Below, in pieces: positions 56,379-64,000 of a DNA stretch of 64,000 nucleotides. Each line of letters starts with the position of its first letter. Position 1 is the first letter of the stretch. The notes beneath the pieces were generated by a model. The model was not told the origin of the DNA. It saw only the letters and a program-made list of their open reading frames with translations, and did not search any database. The stretch lies in NCBI GenBank assembly GCA_902825215.1, contig LR782234.1, positions 496,001 through 560,000 on the forward strand. Reading direction: 5' to 3'. The position numbers and the translations under genes are program-made. The stretch comes from Pseudomonas fluorescens (GTDB taxonomy: Bacteria; Pseudomonadota; Gammaproteobacteria; Pseudomonadales; Pseudomonadaceae).

Positions 56379-57239
56379 TCAGGCTTTTGGCAGTGCCAGG
56401 CTTTGGCCCATTTGTACTGGCGAACCGGCTACCAGCTCTTCGGCCCACCTCACCTGATCCGGGCCAAACAGCACGATCGCTGTCGAACCGAGCTTGAAGC
56501 GCCCCAGTTCAGCACCTTTTTCCAGATGAATCGGCGCGCGGGCGGCTTCGTCATAGCGGAAGGTTTTCAGCTCACGCTTCGGCGGTGTGACCAGGCCGGC
56601 CCAGACAGTTTCGATCGAAGCAACGATCATCGCGCCGACCAGAACGACGGCCATCGGCCCGCGTTCGGTGTCGAAGATGCACGCGACGCGTTCGTTGCGG
56701 GCGAACAATTCCGGAACGTTTTCGGCGGTGGTCTGGTTGACCGAAAAGATCCGCCCCGGAATGTAGACCATTTCCCGCAGGGTGCCGGCCAGCGGCATGT
56801 GCACGCGGTGGTAATCCTTCGGCGACAGGTAAATGGTGGCGAAGTCGCCGCCCATGAATGGCGCTGCGTTGGCCGCGTCACCGCCGAGCAATTCGAGCAC
56901 GCTGAAGCTGTGGCCCTTGGCCTGGAACACGCGGCCGTGCTCAATCGGGCCGAGCTGGCTGACCGCACCGTCGGCCGGGCTGAGGATCGCGCCTGGGGTC
57001 TGATCCAGCGGACGCGCGCCGTCTTTCAGGGCGCGGGTGAAGAAGGCGTTGAAGTGCTCGTACGCGGTCAGGTCTTCGACCAGCGCTTGCGACATGTCCA
57101 CCTGATAGCGCTTGGCGAACCACTGGGTGAAGGCATTCTTGAACCAGCGCACGCGGCACTCGGCAATACAGCCAGCCAGACGCGACAGCAGGTGATGCGG
57201 CAGCAGGTACTGGCTGAGGATAAACAGACGCTCTTTCAT
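56379..57239 (-). CDS. psd: Phosphatidylserine decarboxylase proenzyme
   Basis: Makes phosphatidylethanolamine. The start at 57239 ([21 protein letters not shown]) gives a 286-residue proenzyme. The self-cleavage site LGST is present with S252 as the pyruvoyl precursor. The substrate-binding [11 protein letters not shown] and SPADGAVSQ regions are intact. The ATG overlaps the rhdA stop (ATGA), so the two are co-translated. Confidence 0.96.
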   Translation of the reverse strand: MKERLFILSQYLLPHHLLSRLAGCIAECRVRWFKNAFTQWFAKRYQVDMSQALVEDLTAYEHFNAFFTRALKDGARPLDQTPGAILSPADGAVSQLGPIEHGRVFQAKGHSFSVLELLGGDAANAAPFMGGDFATIYLSPKDYHRVHMPLAGTLREMVYIPGRIFSVNQTTAENVPELFARNERVACIFDTERGPMAVVLVGAMIVASIETVWAGLVTPPKRELKTFRYDEAARAPIHLEKGAELGRFKLGSTAIVLFGPDQVRWAEELVAGSPVQMGQSLALPKA

Positions 57240-58072
57240 TGATTTTCCTTGGAAGCTTGAATCTCGACGGGCGTGTCGGGGTGGTTGCCCCATTCGCCCC
57301 AGGAACCGGCGTAGCCCTTGACCCGCGGATAACCGAGGGATTTGGCCACCAGATACGTGAAGCCCGACCGGTGATGGGTCTGGCAGTGGGTAATGATTTC
57401 TTTGTCTTGGGTGATGCCGAGGTCTGCGAGGATCTGCGGCATGTCGGTGCGGATGCGCAACTGGCGCGCCTTGTCCATGCCGGCGGTCCATTCGAAATTG
57501 ACCGCGCCGGGGATATGGCCGCCCTTGGCTGCAAGAACCTTTTCGCCGGAGTACTCCAGCGGCCCGCGCGCATCCCAGATCGCCAGATCGGCGGCGCCGA
57601 GACGGCTTTGCAGGTACTCGCGGGTAGCCGTCGGCTCGTCGTGCAGGGTCAGCGCCACCGGACCTCCGACGGCTGGCGGCACTTGAATCGACATCGGCAA
57701 ACCTTCCGCCAGCCAGGCCGGCAGGCCACCGTCTATATAGTGGTATTTATCGTGACCGATCACATCAAGCAGCCAAATGAACCGTCCGGCCCAGCCGCCG
57801 CCCTCGTCGTCATAGACCACGTAGACCGCATCCGCACGATGCCCCAACTCACCGAACAACGCTTGCAGATCGGCTTGCGCTGGCAGCAGGCCCGGTGCCG
57901 GTGGCTGGCCGAGCTGGGTGCGTTTCGGGTCGACAAAACGTGCGCCGGGAAGGTGACCCTCGGTGTAGCGGGCAGGGCTGGTCAGGTCCACCAGAATCAG
58001 TTCCGGGGACCCGAGCCGCGGGAGCAGGTCGCTCGGCTCGATGACGAGCGGCAAGCCAGAGAAGTCAGACAT
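57236..58072 (-). CDS. rhdA: Thiosulfate sulfurtransferase (rhodanese)
   Basis: Two-domain rhodanese of 278 residues that transfers sulfane sulfur to cyanide or other thiophiles. The active-site loop HCQTHHRSG with C230 matches the Azotobacter RhdA loop, which differs from CRxGx[RT] rhodaneses. The inactive N-terminal rhodanese domain ([15 protein letters not shown]) is present. It overlaps psd by four bases, a conserved pair in Pseudomonas. Confidence 0.94.
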   Translation of the reverse strand: MSDFSGLPLVIEPSDLLPRLGSPELILVDLTSPARYTEGHLPGARFVDPKRTQLGQPPAPGLLPAQADLQALFGELGHRADAVYVVYDDEGGGWAGRFIWLLDVIGHDKYHYIDGGLPAWLAEGLPMSIQVPPAVGGPVALTLHDEPTATREYLQSRLGAADLAIWDARGPLEYSGEKVLAAKGGHIPGAVNFEWTAGMDKARQLRIRTDMPQILADLGITQDKEIITHCQTHHRSGFTYLVAKSLGYPRVKGYAGSWGEWGNHPDTPVEIQASKENQ

Positions 58073-58114
58073 GCGAGGTCTCCAGAGCACAAAGGGGAGG
58101 ATTGTAGCGCAGGC

Positions 58115-59653
58115 TCATCGGCCACGGCTGCTAAAGCTGTGCAGGGCTTTTTCGATGCACTGCGCGGTTTTAGCGAACGCTTGCACGGTGATATCGGCGA
58201 ACGGCCCGCCGCCCTGATCGGCGACGACGATCATGATCACCCGGCCGTTGTTGACCAGTGAGCGCAAGAACAGATGCTCGCCGCGAAACAGTGTGCGCAG
58301 GCTCGCGGGTAATAATGCAGAGAATTGCGCGTTGTTCTCCGGCGTGATCCGCACTTGCGCCTGTTGCGTCAGCAGGCGTTGCAGCACCTTGCTTTGACTG
58401 ACGACGAAGCTCAGCGCGCCGGCTTCCTTCGGCAGGCCGGCGGTCTGATGCACGCGCAGCGTCGAGTGCGTGCGGTCGGCCATCAGAATCATCACCCGGC
58501 GCATGCCGCTGGCCACCAGCGCATCGCGCGCGGCGACGGTCAGGCTCATGGCGTTGGTGAAGCGACTGGGTTCGGCGAGCAGTTCCGCGCATTGCCGACG
58601 CCATTCGCTGAGGTCATCAGATGATGGTGCCGCTGCGGGCAACATCCCCGCCGGCAAGCGTCGCGTGCCCCACGGCCAGAGCAGCGCAACCGCCGGGTGC
58701 CACACATCCGGCATGGCGTGCTGGCGCGCGCTGTTCGCCGCTTGCTGGTGCAACTGCTGTTGCACCTCGTCCATGGACATCTGTAGATAAAGGCTGGTCA
58801 GGTACTGCCAGCGCTCGCTGTGCGGACTGTCCCAGGCCTGATGCGCCGACAGTGCCAGCCCGTTGGCCAGCAGCACGGTGTTGGCCGGCTGATTGAGCCA
58901 GCGGCGCAGGGTCGGGTCATCGTCCAGGCGATTCTGCTGGCGCAACGGATGTTCGCTGTCGCGGGCGATACGCAACACTTGCACCAGTTCACGCTGTTCG
59001 TTGAGCAGCAGTTTATAGCCTTGCTGAACCCAGATCGGCAGACGCCAGGCCTCGACCAGCGCATCGGCAATCTTCAGCAGGCGCACGCCAAACAATTGCT
59101 TCTCGACGAGGTGCGCCGGTTCGCGTTTGTGGATGACCCGCAGCTCCCATTCCTCAAGCAGTTGCGGAAAGGTCAGCGCTAGCGGCCACAGCGGTGACAG
59201 AAACAGCAGGCTGCCCCAATGAATGTCCTGCCACAGCCTCGCCAGGCGACTGGCGAAAAAACCATTGGCCTGTTGCGTCGCGTGCTGACTGATCAGCTGC
59301 AGCTGGCGCAGGGCCTTGGGGATCTGCATCTGCGGTTCGGCGGGCAGGCGTGCGAGCAATTCTTCGGTACGGGCGAGGCCGAGACGATTAATGGCAATCT
59401 CGAGATTTTCCGCCGGCGTGGCCATCGTGCCGTGGGTGTGACGATTCGCCTCACGCAGGATGCTCAAGGCCAGCGCCGGGCTGTCCTGCATCAGATCGGC
59501 GATGTCGCGCAGCGAGCTGCGATTGTCACGGATCGCCCGGCAGACTTTGTCGTGCGCCGCTTGCGGCACGGGCAGCCGGACGCTGTCGAGCAGCTTGACC
59601 CAGCCGTCGAGGGTGGTCGGTTTTGCGTGTGGGACGTTCGTTTCATTAGCCAT
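58115..59653 (-). CDS. HDOD domain signalling protein (PA4955-like)
   Basis: A 512-residue cytoplasmic protein. The N-terminal third is an HDOD domain (VCRAIRDNRSSLRDIADLMQ; SPALALSILREANR; AINRLGLARTEELL), a non-catalytic relative of HD phosphohydrolases common in signalling. The C-terminal part (MTVAARDALVASGMRRVMIL; GGGPFADITVQAFAKTAQ) resembles a GAF-like sensory domain. It is divergent from motA, and a role in motility or second-messenger signalling is possible. No catalytic HD pair is seen. Confidence 0.8.
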   Translation of the reverse strand: MANETNVPHAKPTTLDGWVKLLDSVRLPVPQAAHDKVCRAIRDNRSSLRDIADLMQDSPALALSILREANRHTHGTMATPAENLEIAINRLGLARTEELLARLPAEPQMQIPKALRQLQLISQHATQQANGFFASRLARLWQDIHWGSLLFLSPLWPLALTFPQLLEEWELRVIHKREPAHLVEKQLFGVRLLKIADALVEAWRLPIWVQQGYKLLLNEQRELVQVLRIARDSEHPLRQQNRLDDDPTLRRWLNQPANTVLLANGLALSAHQAWDSPHSERWQYLTSLYLQMSMDEVQQQLHQQAANSARQHAMPDVWHPAVALLWPWGTRRLPAGMLPAAAPSSDDLSEWRRQCAELLAEPSRFTNAMSLTVAARDALVASGMRRVMILMADRTHSTLRVHQTAGLPKEAGALSFVVSQSKVLQRLLTQQAQVRITPENNAQFSALLPASLRTLFRGEHLFLRSLVNNGRVIMIVVADQGGGPFADITVQAFAKTAQCIEKALHSFSSRGR

Positions 59654-59724
59654 GTCTGGACGGGATCTTCAGTGACTGTAGACGCGCCCGGCATGGGCTA
59701 AATTGGCTTTTCGCCTGAACTGGC

Positions 59725-59751
59725 TATAGTCTGGCGCAGTTTTGCCGATAA
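59725..59751 (+). promoter_or_regulatory. FliA (sigma-28) type promoter for motAB
   Basis: TATA-N15-GCCGATAA: the -10 octamer at 59744-59751 is a perfect sigma-28 GCCGATAA and the -35 at 59725-59728 differs from TAAA by one base at the canonical 15-bp spacing. It is 69 bases upstream of the motA ATG. Confidence 0.65.
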
Positions 59752-59819
59752 GTAGAAGAAGAGATTTTTTAACTTCCGAATATGACCTTGAACCCGACTT
59801 AAACAAGTACCTTCTACCT

Positions 59820-60671
59820 ATGGCTAAAATTATCGGCATCATCGTCGTATTCGCGAGCGTGCTCGGCGGATACGTGCTCTCCCACGGCAAGATTGCCGCT
59901 CTGATCCAGCCCTTCGAGGTGATGATCATCGGCGGTGCGGCATTGGGTGCGTTCCTGCAGGCCAACCCCGGTTACATGACCATGCACGTGCTCAAGAAAT
60001 CCCTGAGCATGTTCGGTTCGCGTTTCACCCACACCTTCTATCTGGAAGTGCTCGGGCTGATCTACGAGATCCTCAACAAGAGCCGCCGCGAAGGCATGAT
60101 GGCGATTGAAGGCGACATCGAAGACGCTGCGGCGAGCCCGATCTTCGCCAAGTACCCGGCGGTACTCAAGGATGAGCGCATGACCGCGTTCGTCTGCGAT
60201 TACCTGCGCATCATGTCCTCCGGCAACATGGCTCCGCACGAGCTCGAAGGCCTGTTCGACATGGAACTGTACAGCCTCAAAGAAGACCTAGAGCACCCGT
60301 CGCATGCGGTCAACGGCATTGCCGACGGTATGCCCGGTTTCGGTATCGTCGCGGCGGTACTCGGTATCGTGGTGACCATGGCCTCGCTGGGCGAGGGCGA
60401 CCAGGCGTCGATCGGTCTGCACGTCGGTGCGGCACTGGTCGGTACGTTCTTCGGTATTCTCGCGGCGTACGGTTTCTTTGGCCCGCTGGCGCACTCGCTG
60501 GCTCACGATGCCAAGGAAGAACTCAACGTCTACGAAGCCATCAAGGCTTCGCTGGTGGCTTCGGCGTCCGGCATGCCGCCGTCGCTGGCGGTCGAGTTCG
60601 GTCGTAAGGTTCTGTACCCGGCGCACCGTCCGAGCTTCGCCGAGCTGGAACAAGCGGTTCGCGGTCGTTAA
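59820..60671 (+). CDS. motA: Flagellar motor stator protein MotA
   Basis: Inner-membrane component of the proton-driven stator. The start at 59820 (MAKIIGIIVVFASVLGGYVL) gives 283 residues, with four transmembrane helices, a large cytoplasmic loop (about 60-160), and the charged torque-generating region. It is followed after three bases by motB. Pseudomonas species also carry motCD elsewhere, so this is one of two stator sets. Confidence 0.95.
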   Translation: MAKIIGIIVVFASVLGGYVLSHGKIAALIQPFEVMIIGGAALGAFLQANPGYMTMHVLKKSLSMFGSRFTHTFYLEVLGLIYEILNKSRREGMMAIEGDIEDAAASPIFAKYPAVLKDERMTAFVCDYLRIMSSGNMAPHELEGLFDMELYSLKEDLEHPSHAVNGIADGMPGFGIVAAVLGIVVTMASLGEGDQASIGLHVGAALVGTFFGILAAYGFFGPLAHSLAHDAKEELNVYEAIKASLVASASGMPPSLAVEFGRKVLYPAHRPSFAELEQAVRGR

Positions 60672-60674
60672 GTC

Positions 60675-61706
60675 ATGGAAAATAATCAGCCGATCATAGT
60701 CAAGCGCGTCAAGCGCATTGCCGGCGGGCACCACGGTGGGGCGTGGAAAATCGCCTTCGCCGACTTCGCCACGGCGATGATGGCGTTCTTTCTGGTGTTG
60801 TGGCTGCTGTCCACGGCGACGCCGGAACAGAAAATCGCCATCGCCGGTTACTTCAAGGACCCGGTCGGCTTCTCCGAAAGCGGTACGCCGTACATCATCG
60901 ATCTCGGCGGTACGCCGACCCTGGCGCCGGAAAATACCCTCAACCCGGAAGTGAAGTCGCAGCCGCAACCCGACAAGGTCACGGTCGACACCGACCAGGT
61001 TGAAGGCATGGCCGAACAGGTCGAGAAGGAGCGTCTGGAGCTGTTGCTGCAAGAACTGCAGAACAAGGTCGACGAGAACCCGCAGCTGCAGAAATTCAAG
61101 GACCAGATCCTCTTCGAGATCACGCCGAACGGCTTGCGCATCCAGATCATGGATGCCGAGAACCGGCCGATGTTCGACTCAGGTTCCGCACGTCTGAAAC
61201 CGTACTTCGAAGACATCCTGCTGGCCATGGCCGACACCATCAAAGCGGTGCCGAACAAGATCAGCATCAGTGGCCACACCGACGCCAAGCCGTACATCGG
61301 CACGGGCGACTTCGGCAACTGGGAACTGTCGGCCAACCGCGCCAACGCCGCCCGGCGTGCGCTGGTCGCCGGCAGCTACCCGGATGCGCAAGTGGCGCGA
61401 GTGGTCGGTTATGCCTCGTCGGCGCTGTTCGACCGCGAGAACCCGTTCAACCCGGTCAACCGCCGCATCGATATCGTCGTGTTGACCAAGAAGGCCCAGG
61501 CTGCCATTGAAGGTGCGCAGGGTGCCGATGCTGCCAAGCCAGCGGATCAGAGTCAGAGCGGGGCTGCTCCGGCAACGCCTGCTGATCCGAACGCATTGCC
61601 GGCGGATCAGCAACCAGTGCCTGCGCATGAGCTGCGCGAGCGGTTGAATCTGTTTGATGATGCCGCGCCGAAGCCGGGTGGGGCGGCGCCAGCGCCGAAG
61701 CAGTGA
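60675..61706 (+). CDS. motB: Flagellar motor stator protein MotB
   Basis: Peptidoglycan-anchored partner of MotA, 343 residues. The single transmembrane helix carries the proton-binding D30 in AFADFATAMMAFFLVLWLLS. The OmpA-like C-terminal domain holds ISGHTDAKPY and ELSANRANAARRAL. A long Ala/Pro-rich tail (about 275-343) follows. It ends at a strong terminator. Confidence 0.95.
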   Translation: MENNQPIIVKRVKRIAGGHHGGAWKIAFADFATAMMAFFLVLWLLSTATPEQKIAIAGYFKDPVGFSESGTPYIIDLGGTPTLAPENTLNPEVKSQPQPDKVTVDTDQVEGMAEQVEKERLELLLQELQNKVDENPQLQKFKDQILFEITPNGLRIQIMDAENRPMFDSGSARLKPYFEDILLAMADTIKAVPNKISISGHTDAKPYIGTGDFGNWELSANRANAARRALVAGSYPDAQVARVVGYASSALFDRENPFNPVNRRIDIVVLTKKAQAAIEGAQGADAAKPADQSQSGAAPATPADPNALPADQQPVPAHELRERLNLFDDAAPKPGGAAPAPKQ

Positions 61707-61711
61707 TTGAT

Positions 61712-61743
61712 AAAAAAACCGACAGTGATGTCGGTTTTTTTTT
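61712..61743 (+). terminator. Intrinsic terminator after motB
   Basis: ACCGACA-GTGA-TGTCGGT stem preceded by A7 and followed by eight or more T; can act on both strands. Confidence 0.93.
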
Positions 61744-61790
61744 GCCTGATGTGTTCGGCTTGAGGATCACTGTGCGGCGAAGATCGCGGC

Positions 61791-61937
61791 CCCTCACCCC
61801 AGCCCTCTCCAGAGGGAGAGGGAGCCGATCTTCAGGGATTTCAAAACCAGAGTTCGACCGTGATACCTCAGGTCGGCGTACCCCTTGAGCTCGGCGCGGT
61901 CAGTCCCCTTTCCCGCCGGGAGAGGGCCAGGGTGAGC
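61791..61937. repeat. MITE-like intergenic repeat with CCCTCACCC ends, copy 2
   Basis: Begins CCCTCACCCCAGCCCTCTCC and GGGAGAGGGAGCCGA, ends TCCCGCCGGGAGAGGGCCAGGG, then TGAGCGG. The ends match copy 1 at 51323-51514, while the roughly 90-base centre differs. It lies exactly between the motB terminator and the TIR-caspase operon. Confidence 0.72.
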
Positions 61938-61960
61938 GGCTCTTCAGGCATGACAACGCT

Positions 61961-62446
61961 CTAGAACCCGCGCCGAATCCGGTTTTTCAGTTGTTCATGA
62001 AAGAACTCGGCATTGCGCTTGTAGCTGCCCTTGATCGATTCATTGATCGAATCCAGCGCCATCGAGCGTTTGCTCATGACTTCATCGCGATAGGCGTCGA
62101 TGAAAAAATCCAGATCACTGGTGGTGCTCAGCTTCGGCCATTTATCCAGGTAAAGCGGCAGCTCCGCCGGGCCGGTCTTGAACGAACAGATCCGGCGATT
62201 GCTGATGGTCGCTTCGCCGATTTCGAACGGCACCCACCACGACAACGCCGTCTTCTCCGAAACGACTGCCAGCAAATGCGTGCACTCGGTGATGTTGCGC
62301 GTGATTACCCCGGTGATGTCATCGGTGGTCTGCGATTCCGGGTCGAGTACGTCGAGGTAAGTCTTGATCTTCGCCTGGGTCAGACGGGCATTGATAGCGA
62401 TCGCATGGGCGCGGTCCATGTGGCGGTAGCTGATGAATACGGGCAT
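61961..62446 (-). CDS. TIR domain protein, third gene of TIR-caspase operon
   Basis: A 161-residue cytoplasmic protein consisting of an N-terminal TIR domain (MPVFISYRHMDRAHAIAINA) with the WWVPFEIGEA segment, in which E75 occupies the place of the catalytic Glu in NAD-cleaving TIR enzymes, and a basic helical tail of about 45 residues. Its ATG overlaps the protease stop by one base (TGATG), so it is translated with it. It differs clearly from the first TIR in this operon. It may be a second signal producer, a phage-sensor variant or a regulator; this is inference. It ends close to a MITE-like repeat. Confidence 0.85.
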   Translation of the reverse strand: MPVFISYRHMDRAHAIAINARLTQAKIKTYLDVLDPESQTTDDITGVITRNITECTHLLAVVSEKTALSWWVPFEIGEATISNRRICSFKTGPAELPLYLDKWPKLSTTSDLDFFIDAYRDEVMSKRSMALDSINESIKGSYKRNAEFFHEQLKNRIRRGF

Positions 62447-63405
62447 CAGAAGTGTCCTTTGATAGCGAGTTCGCGGTAATAGGCGCCGAGGGCGGTAAGG
62501 CGGCAACCGGTGGAGTGGAGGGCGGCGTAGTACATGTGTTCGGCGTCGACCGGCTCGATCAGGCTGTGGCGGTTGCATTTCTGCAACTGGGCGAAGATCT
62601 CGCCATGCTCGGCCACGAACGTCGCTTCGGTGGGCTCATAGCTCGGGTCGAGCGCGAACACCGACTCGGCCTCGGCGAACCAGTCCGGCAACTTGCGCAG
62701 GATTTCCTTGGGGATCAGCGGCGAGACCTCGCGCAGGGATATGAACTGCGAAACGTTGGTCTTGAATACCGGGCGCTGCTCCCAGGCGTCGAGCGCATTG
62801 TCGACGAAGGAATACAGGCTGCCGGGGGTGATCTTGCCAAGGATGTTCGCCGCGCCGCCGTGCAACGCTTGCAGCAACAGGCCGGTAAAAATTCCGTGCT
62901 GGGCGCCCTCCATGGCCGGCTGCTCTTTCTTGCAGGCAGTCAAAATGGTCATGCCTTCACCTATCGTGCTGCTTTCGCTGCGCAAGGCGCGCACGTCGCC
63001 GGCCGAACCGCTCTGGCAACAGTCGAGGATGATCACTTTGTTTTTGATACGCGTGGCTTTGGTCGCCCAGTTGAGAATGTCGCTGATGCGGATGCCGTCT
63101 TTCGCGTTGCGGTAGTCCTGCGGGATCAACATGCCCTCATCGGTATCGGCGTCAAAGCCACCGTGTCCGGCGAAATACAGCAGGGCCACATTGCAGTCGC
63201 CGGAAAACAGCTCGCGGATCTGGTCCTCGAGTCTTTCGCGGCTCAGGTAATCCTCGGCGGAGGTCAGCACGACATTCTTGAAGTTGGGGTCGCCATTGGC
63301 GTTGCTCTTGAGCACCGAAGCCATGGCCATGGCGTCGTTGCAGCAGCCGCTCAATCCGGAAATATTCGCGTAATCGTTGATGCCGATAAACAGTCCCTTG
63401 CGCAT
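62446..63405 (-). CDS. Caspase-like (peptidase C14) protease, second gene of TIR-caspase operon
   Basis: A 319-residue protease starting MRKGLFIGINDYANISGLSG. The p20-like domain has the catalytic His in YFAGHGGFDAD (H81) and the Cys in ILDCCQSGSAG (C130, with C129 beside it), the dyad pattern of caspases and metacaspases. Residues about 230-319 form a separate C-terminal domain of unknown type, a candidate for binding a nucleotide signal. The gene lies 2 bases after the TIR gene at 63408 and overlaps the TIR gene after it. In TIR-caspase (type IV Thoeris) systems the protease is activated by a TIR-made cyclic ADP-ribose isomer and degrades host proteins; this role is inferred here from architecture. 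Confidence 0.9.
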   Translation of the reverse strand: MRKGLFIGINDYANISGLSGCCNDAMAMASVLKSNANGDPNFKNVVLTSAEDYLSRERLEDQIRELFSGDCNVALLYFAGHGGFDADTDEGMLIPQDYRNAKDGIRISDILNWATKATRIKNKVIILDCCQSGSAGDVRALRSESSTIGEGMTILTACKKEQPAMEGAQHGIFTGLLLQALHGGAANILGKITPGSLYSFVDNALDAWEQRPVFKTNVSQFISLREVSPLIPKEILRKLPDWFAEAESVFALDPSYEPTEATFVAEHGEIFAQLQKCNRHSLIEPVDAEHMYYAALHSTGCRLTALGAYYRELAIKGHF

Positions 63406-63407
63406 GC

Positions 63408-63815
63408 TCACACCGCCGTGTGCAGACGAATCGCACTGACGATGCTGTTGGTGTTCCACGCACATTCGGCGTGTGCCGCGTTGCGCACCACGGTCGAGAT
63501 GCGCTCGGCGCCGAACGGTTTGATCGCAATGATCACCTTGCCCATGCGTTTGGCGATCTCGATTTCCTTGTTGATCCACTTACTGTAGGTCGAATACATA
63601 CCGGCCATGATCAGCACCGCCGAGCAGGGGCGAATCTTGTTTTCTATGGCTTGCTCAAGTTCTTGATCGGTACGAGCATCAAGGATCGGGTTGTGCGTAG
63701 GCACCGAAAAATTCTTGTAGGTGAACCCCGGTTTCGCATTGAGCAGGCGCACCAGATTGTCGTGGGCGTGGGCATAGCTCCACGAATGGCTGATGAACAG
63801 ATGATAGGTTTGCAT
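63408..63815 (-). CDS. ThsB-type TIR protein, first gene of TIR-caspase operon
   Basis: A 135-residue protein beginning MQTYHLFISHSWSYAHAHDN, the characteristic start of the ThsB/TIR-like (DUF1863/PF08937) family. The HNPI segment after FSVPT, and SKWINKEIEIA with E84, match the pattern of active Thoeris TIR enzymes that make cyclic-ADP-ribose-type signals from NAD. The start at 63815 is preceded by GAGGA on the minus strand. The operon order TIR - caspase - TIR follows with 2-base and 1-base junctions. Confidence 0.88.
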   Translation of the reverse strand: MQTYHLFISHSWSYAHAHDNLVRLLNAKPGFTYKNFSVPTHNPILDARTDQELEQAIENKIRPCSAVLIMAGMYSTYSKWINKEIEIAKRMGKVIIAIKPFGAERISTVVRNAAHAECAWNTNSIVSAIRLHTAV

Positions 63816-64000
63816 GACGTTCCTCGAAGATCGCAAGAGGCGAAAGAGGAACCGAATGTAGGCATCTGGAACGCGCTCACAAGGTCTGAGCGGCAAAACA
63901 GAAATGTCCTTCAAGCAGGCGTGCGAAAGCCTTACAGAAAACTCCGACGTTTAAAAATGCTTCGAAGGATCAGGCAGAAACTGACAGTCGGCAGCCCCGC
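63816..64000 (-). promoter_or_regulatory. Upstream region of the TIR-caspase operon
   Basis: No gene is seen in this stretch. It holds a possible minus-strand promoter (TTGTGA at 63882-63877, 16-bp spacer, TACATT at 63860-63855), a CGCTCA-N7-TGAGCG dyad (63874-63892) over the -35, and a GTTCCTC/GAGGAAC inverted repeat (63819-63852) that covers the ribosome site of the first TIR gene. The last 100 bases have no feature I can name; the window ends here. Confidence 0.35.

Overview
The window is a stretch of Pseudomonas chromosome, most likely from the P. fluorescens group. The evidence is high GC, dense operons, the repeated Pseudomonas-type REP sequence (GCGAGCCTGCTCGC core), and a gene order that follows what I remember of the P. 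aeruginosa PA5016-PA4953 block: aceF-aceE-glnE, the LPS inner-core operon, msbA, hldE, waaA, thiC, a tolC-like gene, nudF, cpdA, parE, parC, serB, psd, rhdA and motAB. Species-level assignment is inference; no rRNA gene is present.

Layout. 1-4.8 kb: aceF and aceE (pyruvate dehydrogenase E2 and E1) on the minus strand, with a pair of TGTAGT-N3-ACTACA palindromes upstream. 5.2-8.1 kb: glnE, followed by a REP cluster. 8.4-28.7 kb: a long LPS-core/cell-surface region: waaF, waaC, waaG, waaP, three further kinase-fold genes, a carbamoyltransferase, a GT2 glycosyltransferase, a polytopic GT-C-like protein, an opposing kinase-like gene, msbA, mig-14-like, a PIG-L deacetylase (dnpA-like), hldE and three sugar-transferase-like genes. 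One of these resembles GT29 sialyltransferases. 28.7-34.5 kb: an unknown protein, an aldo/keto reductase, an FAD oxidoreductase, an SMR transporter with a divergent LysR regulator, and waaA. 34.5-39.7 kb: a TolC-family channel on the minus strand, then a TPP riboswitch driving thiC and the cytX-type permease. 39.7-51.2 kb: a lipoprotein, nudF, a DUF1249 gene, cpdA, yqiA, parE, two tandem phytase-like esterase paralogues, a retropepsin-like protease, parC and a PqiC-like lipoprotein. 51.6-61.7 kb: a HAMP membrane protein, serB, a PilZ-like protein, rhdA-psd, an HDOD protein, and motA-motB behind a FliA-type promoter.

The accessory part is at the right end (61.96-63.82 kb). It is a tightly packed three-gene minus-strand operon: a ThsB-type TIR protein, a caspase-like (C14) protease with an intact His/Cys dyad, and a second, different TIR protein. 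Both TIR proteins keep the Glu expected of NAD-processing TIR enzymes. This is the architecture of a TIR-caspase antiphage system (type IV Thoeris-like), here with an extra TIR gene. It sits directly after motB, where I would expect conserved housekeeping genes, and is bordered by a terminator and a MITE-like repeat that also occurs at 51.3 kb.

How the genes work together. The waa/wap/hldE/msbA/waaA genes build, phosphorylate, carbamoylate and export the lipid A-core. thiC and cytX make and probably import the thiamine pyrimidine under one riboswitch. parE and parC encode topoisomerase IV. motA and motB form the flagellar stator. The terminal operon is predicted to sense phage and trigger proteolytic abortive infection through a TIR-made nucleotide signal.
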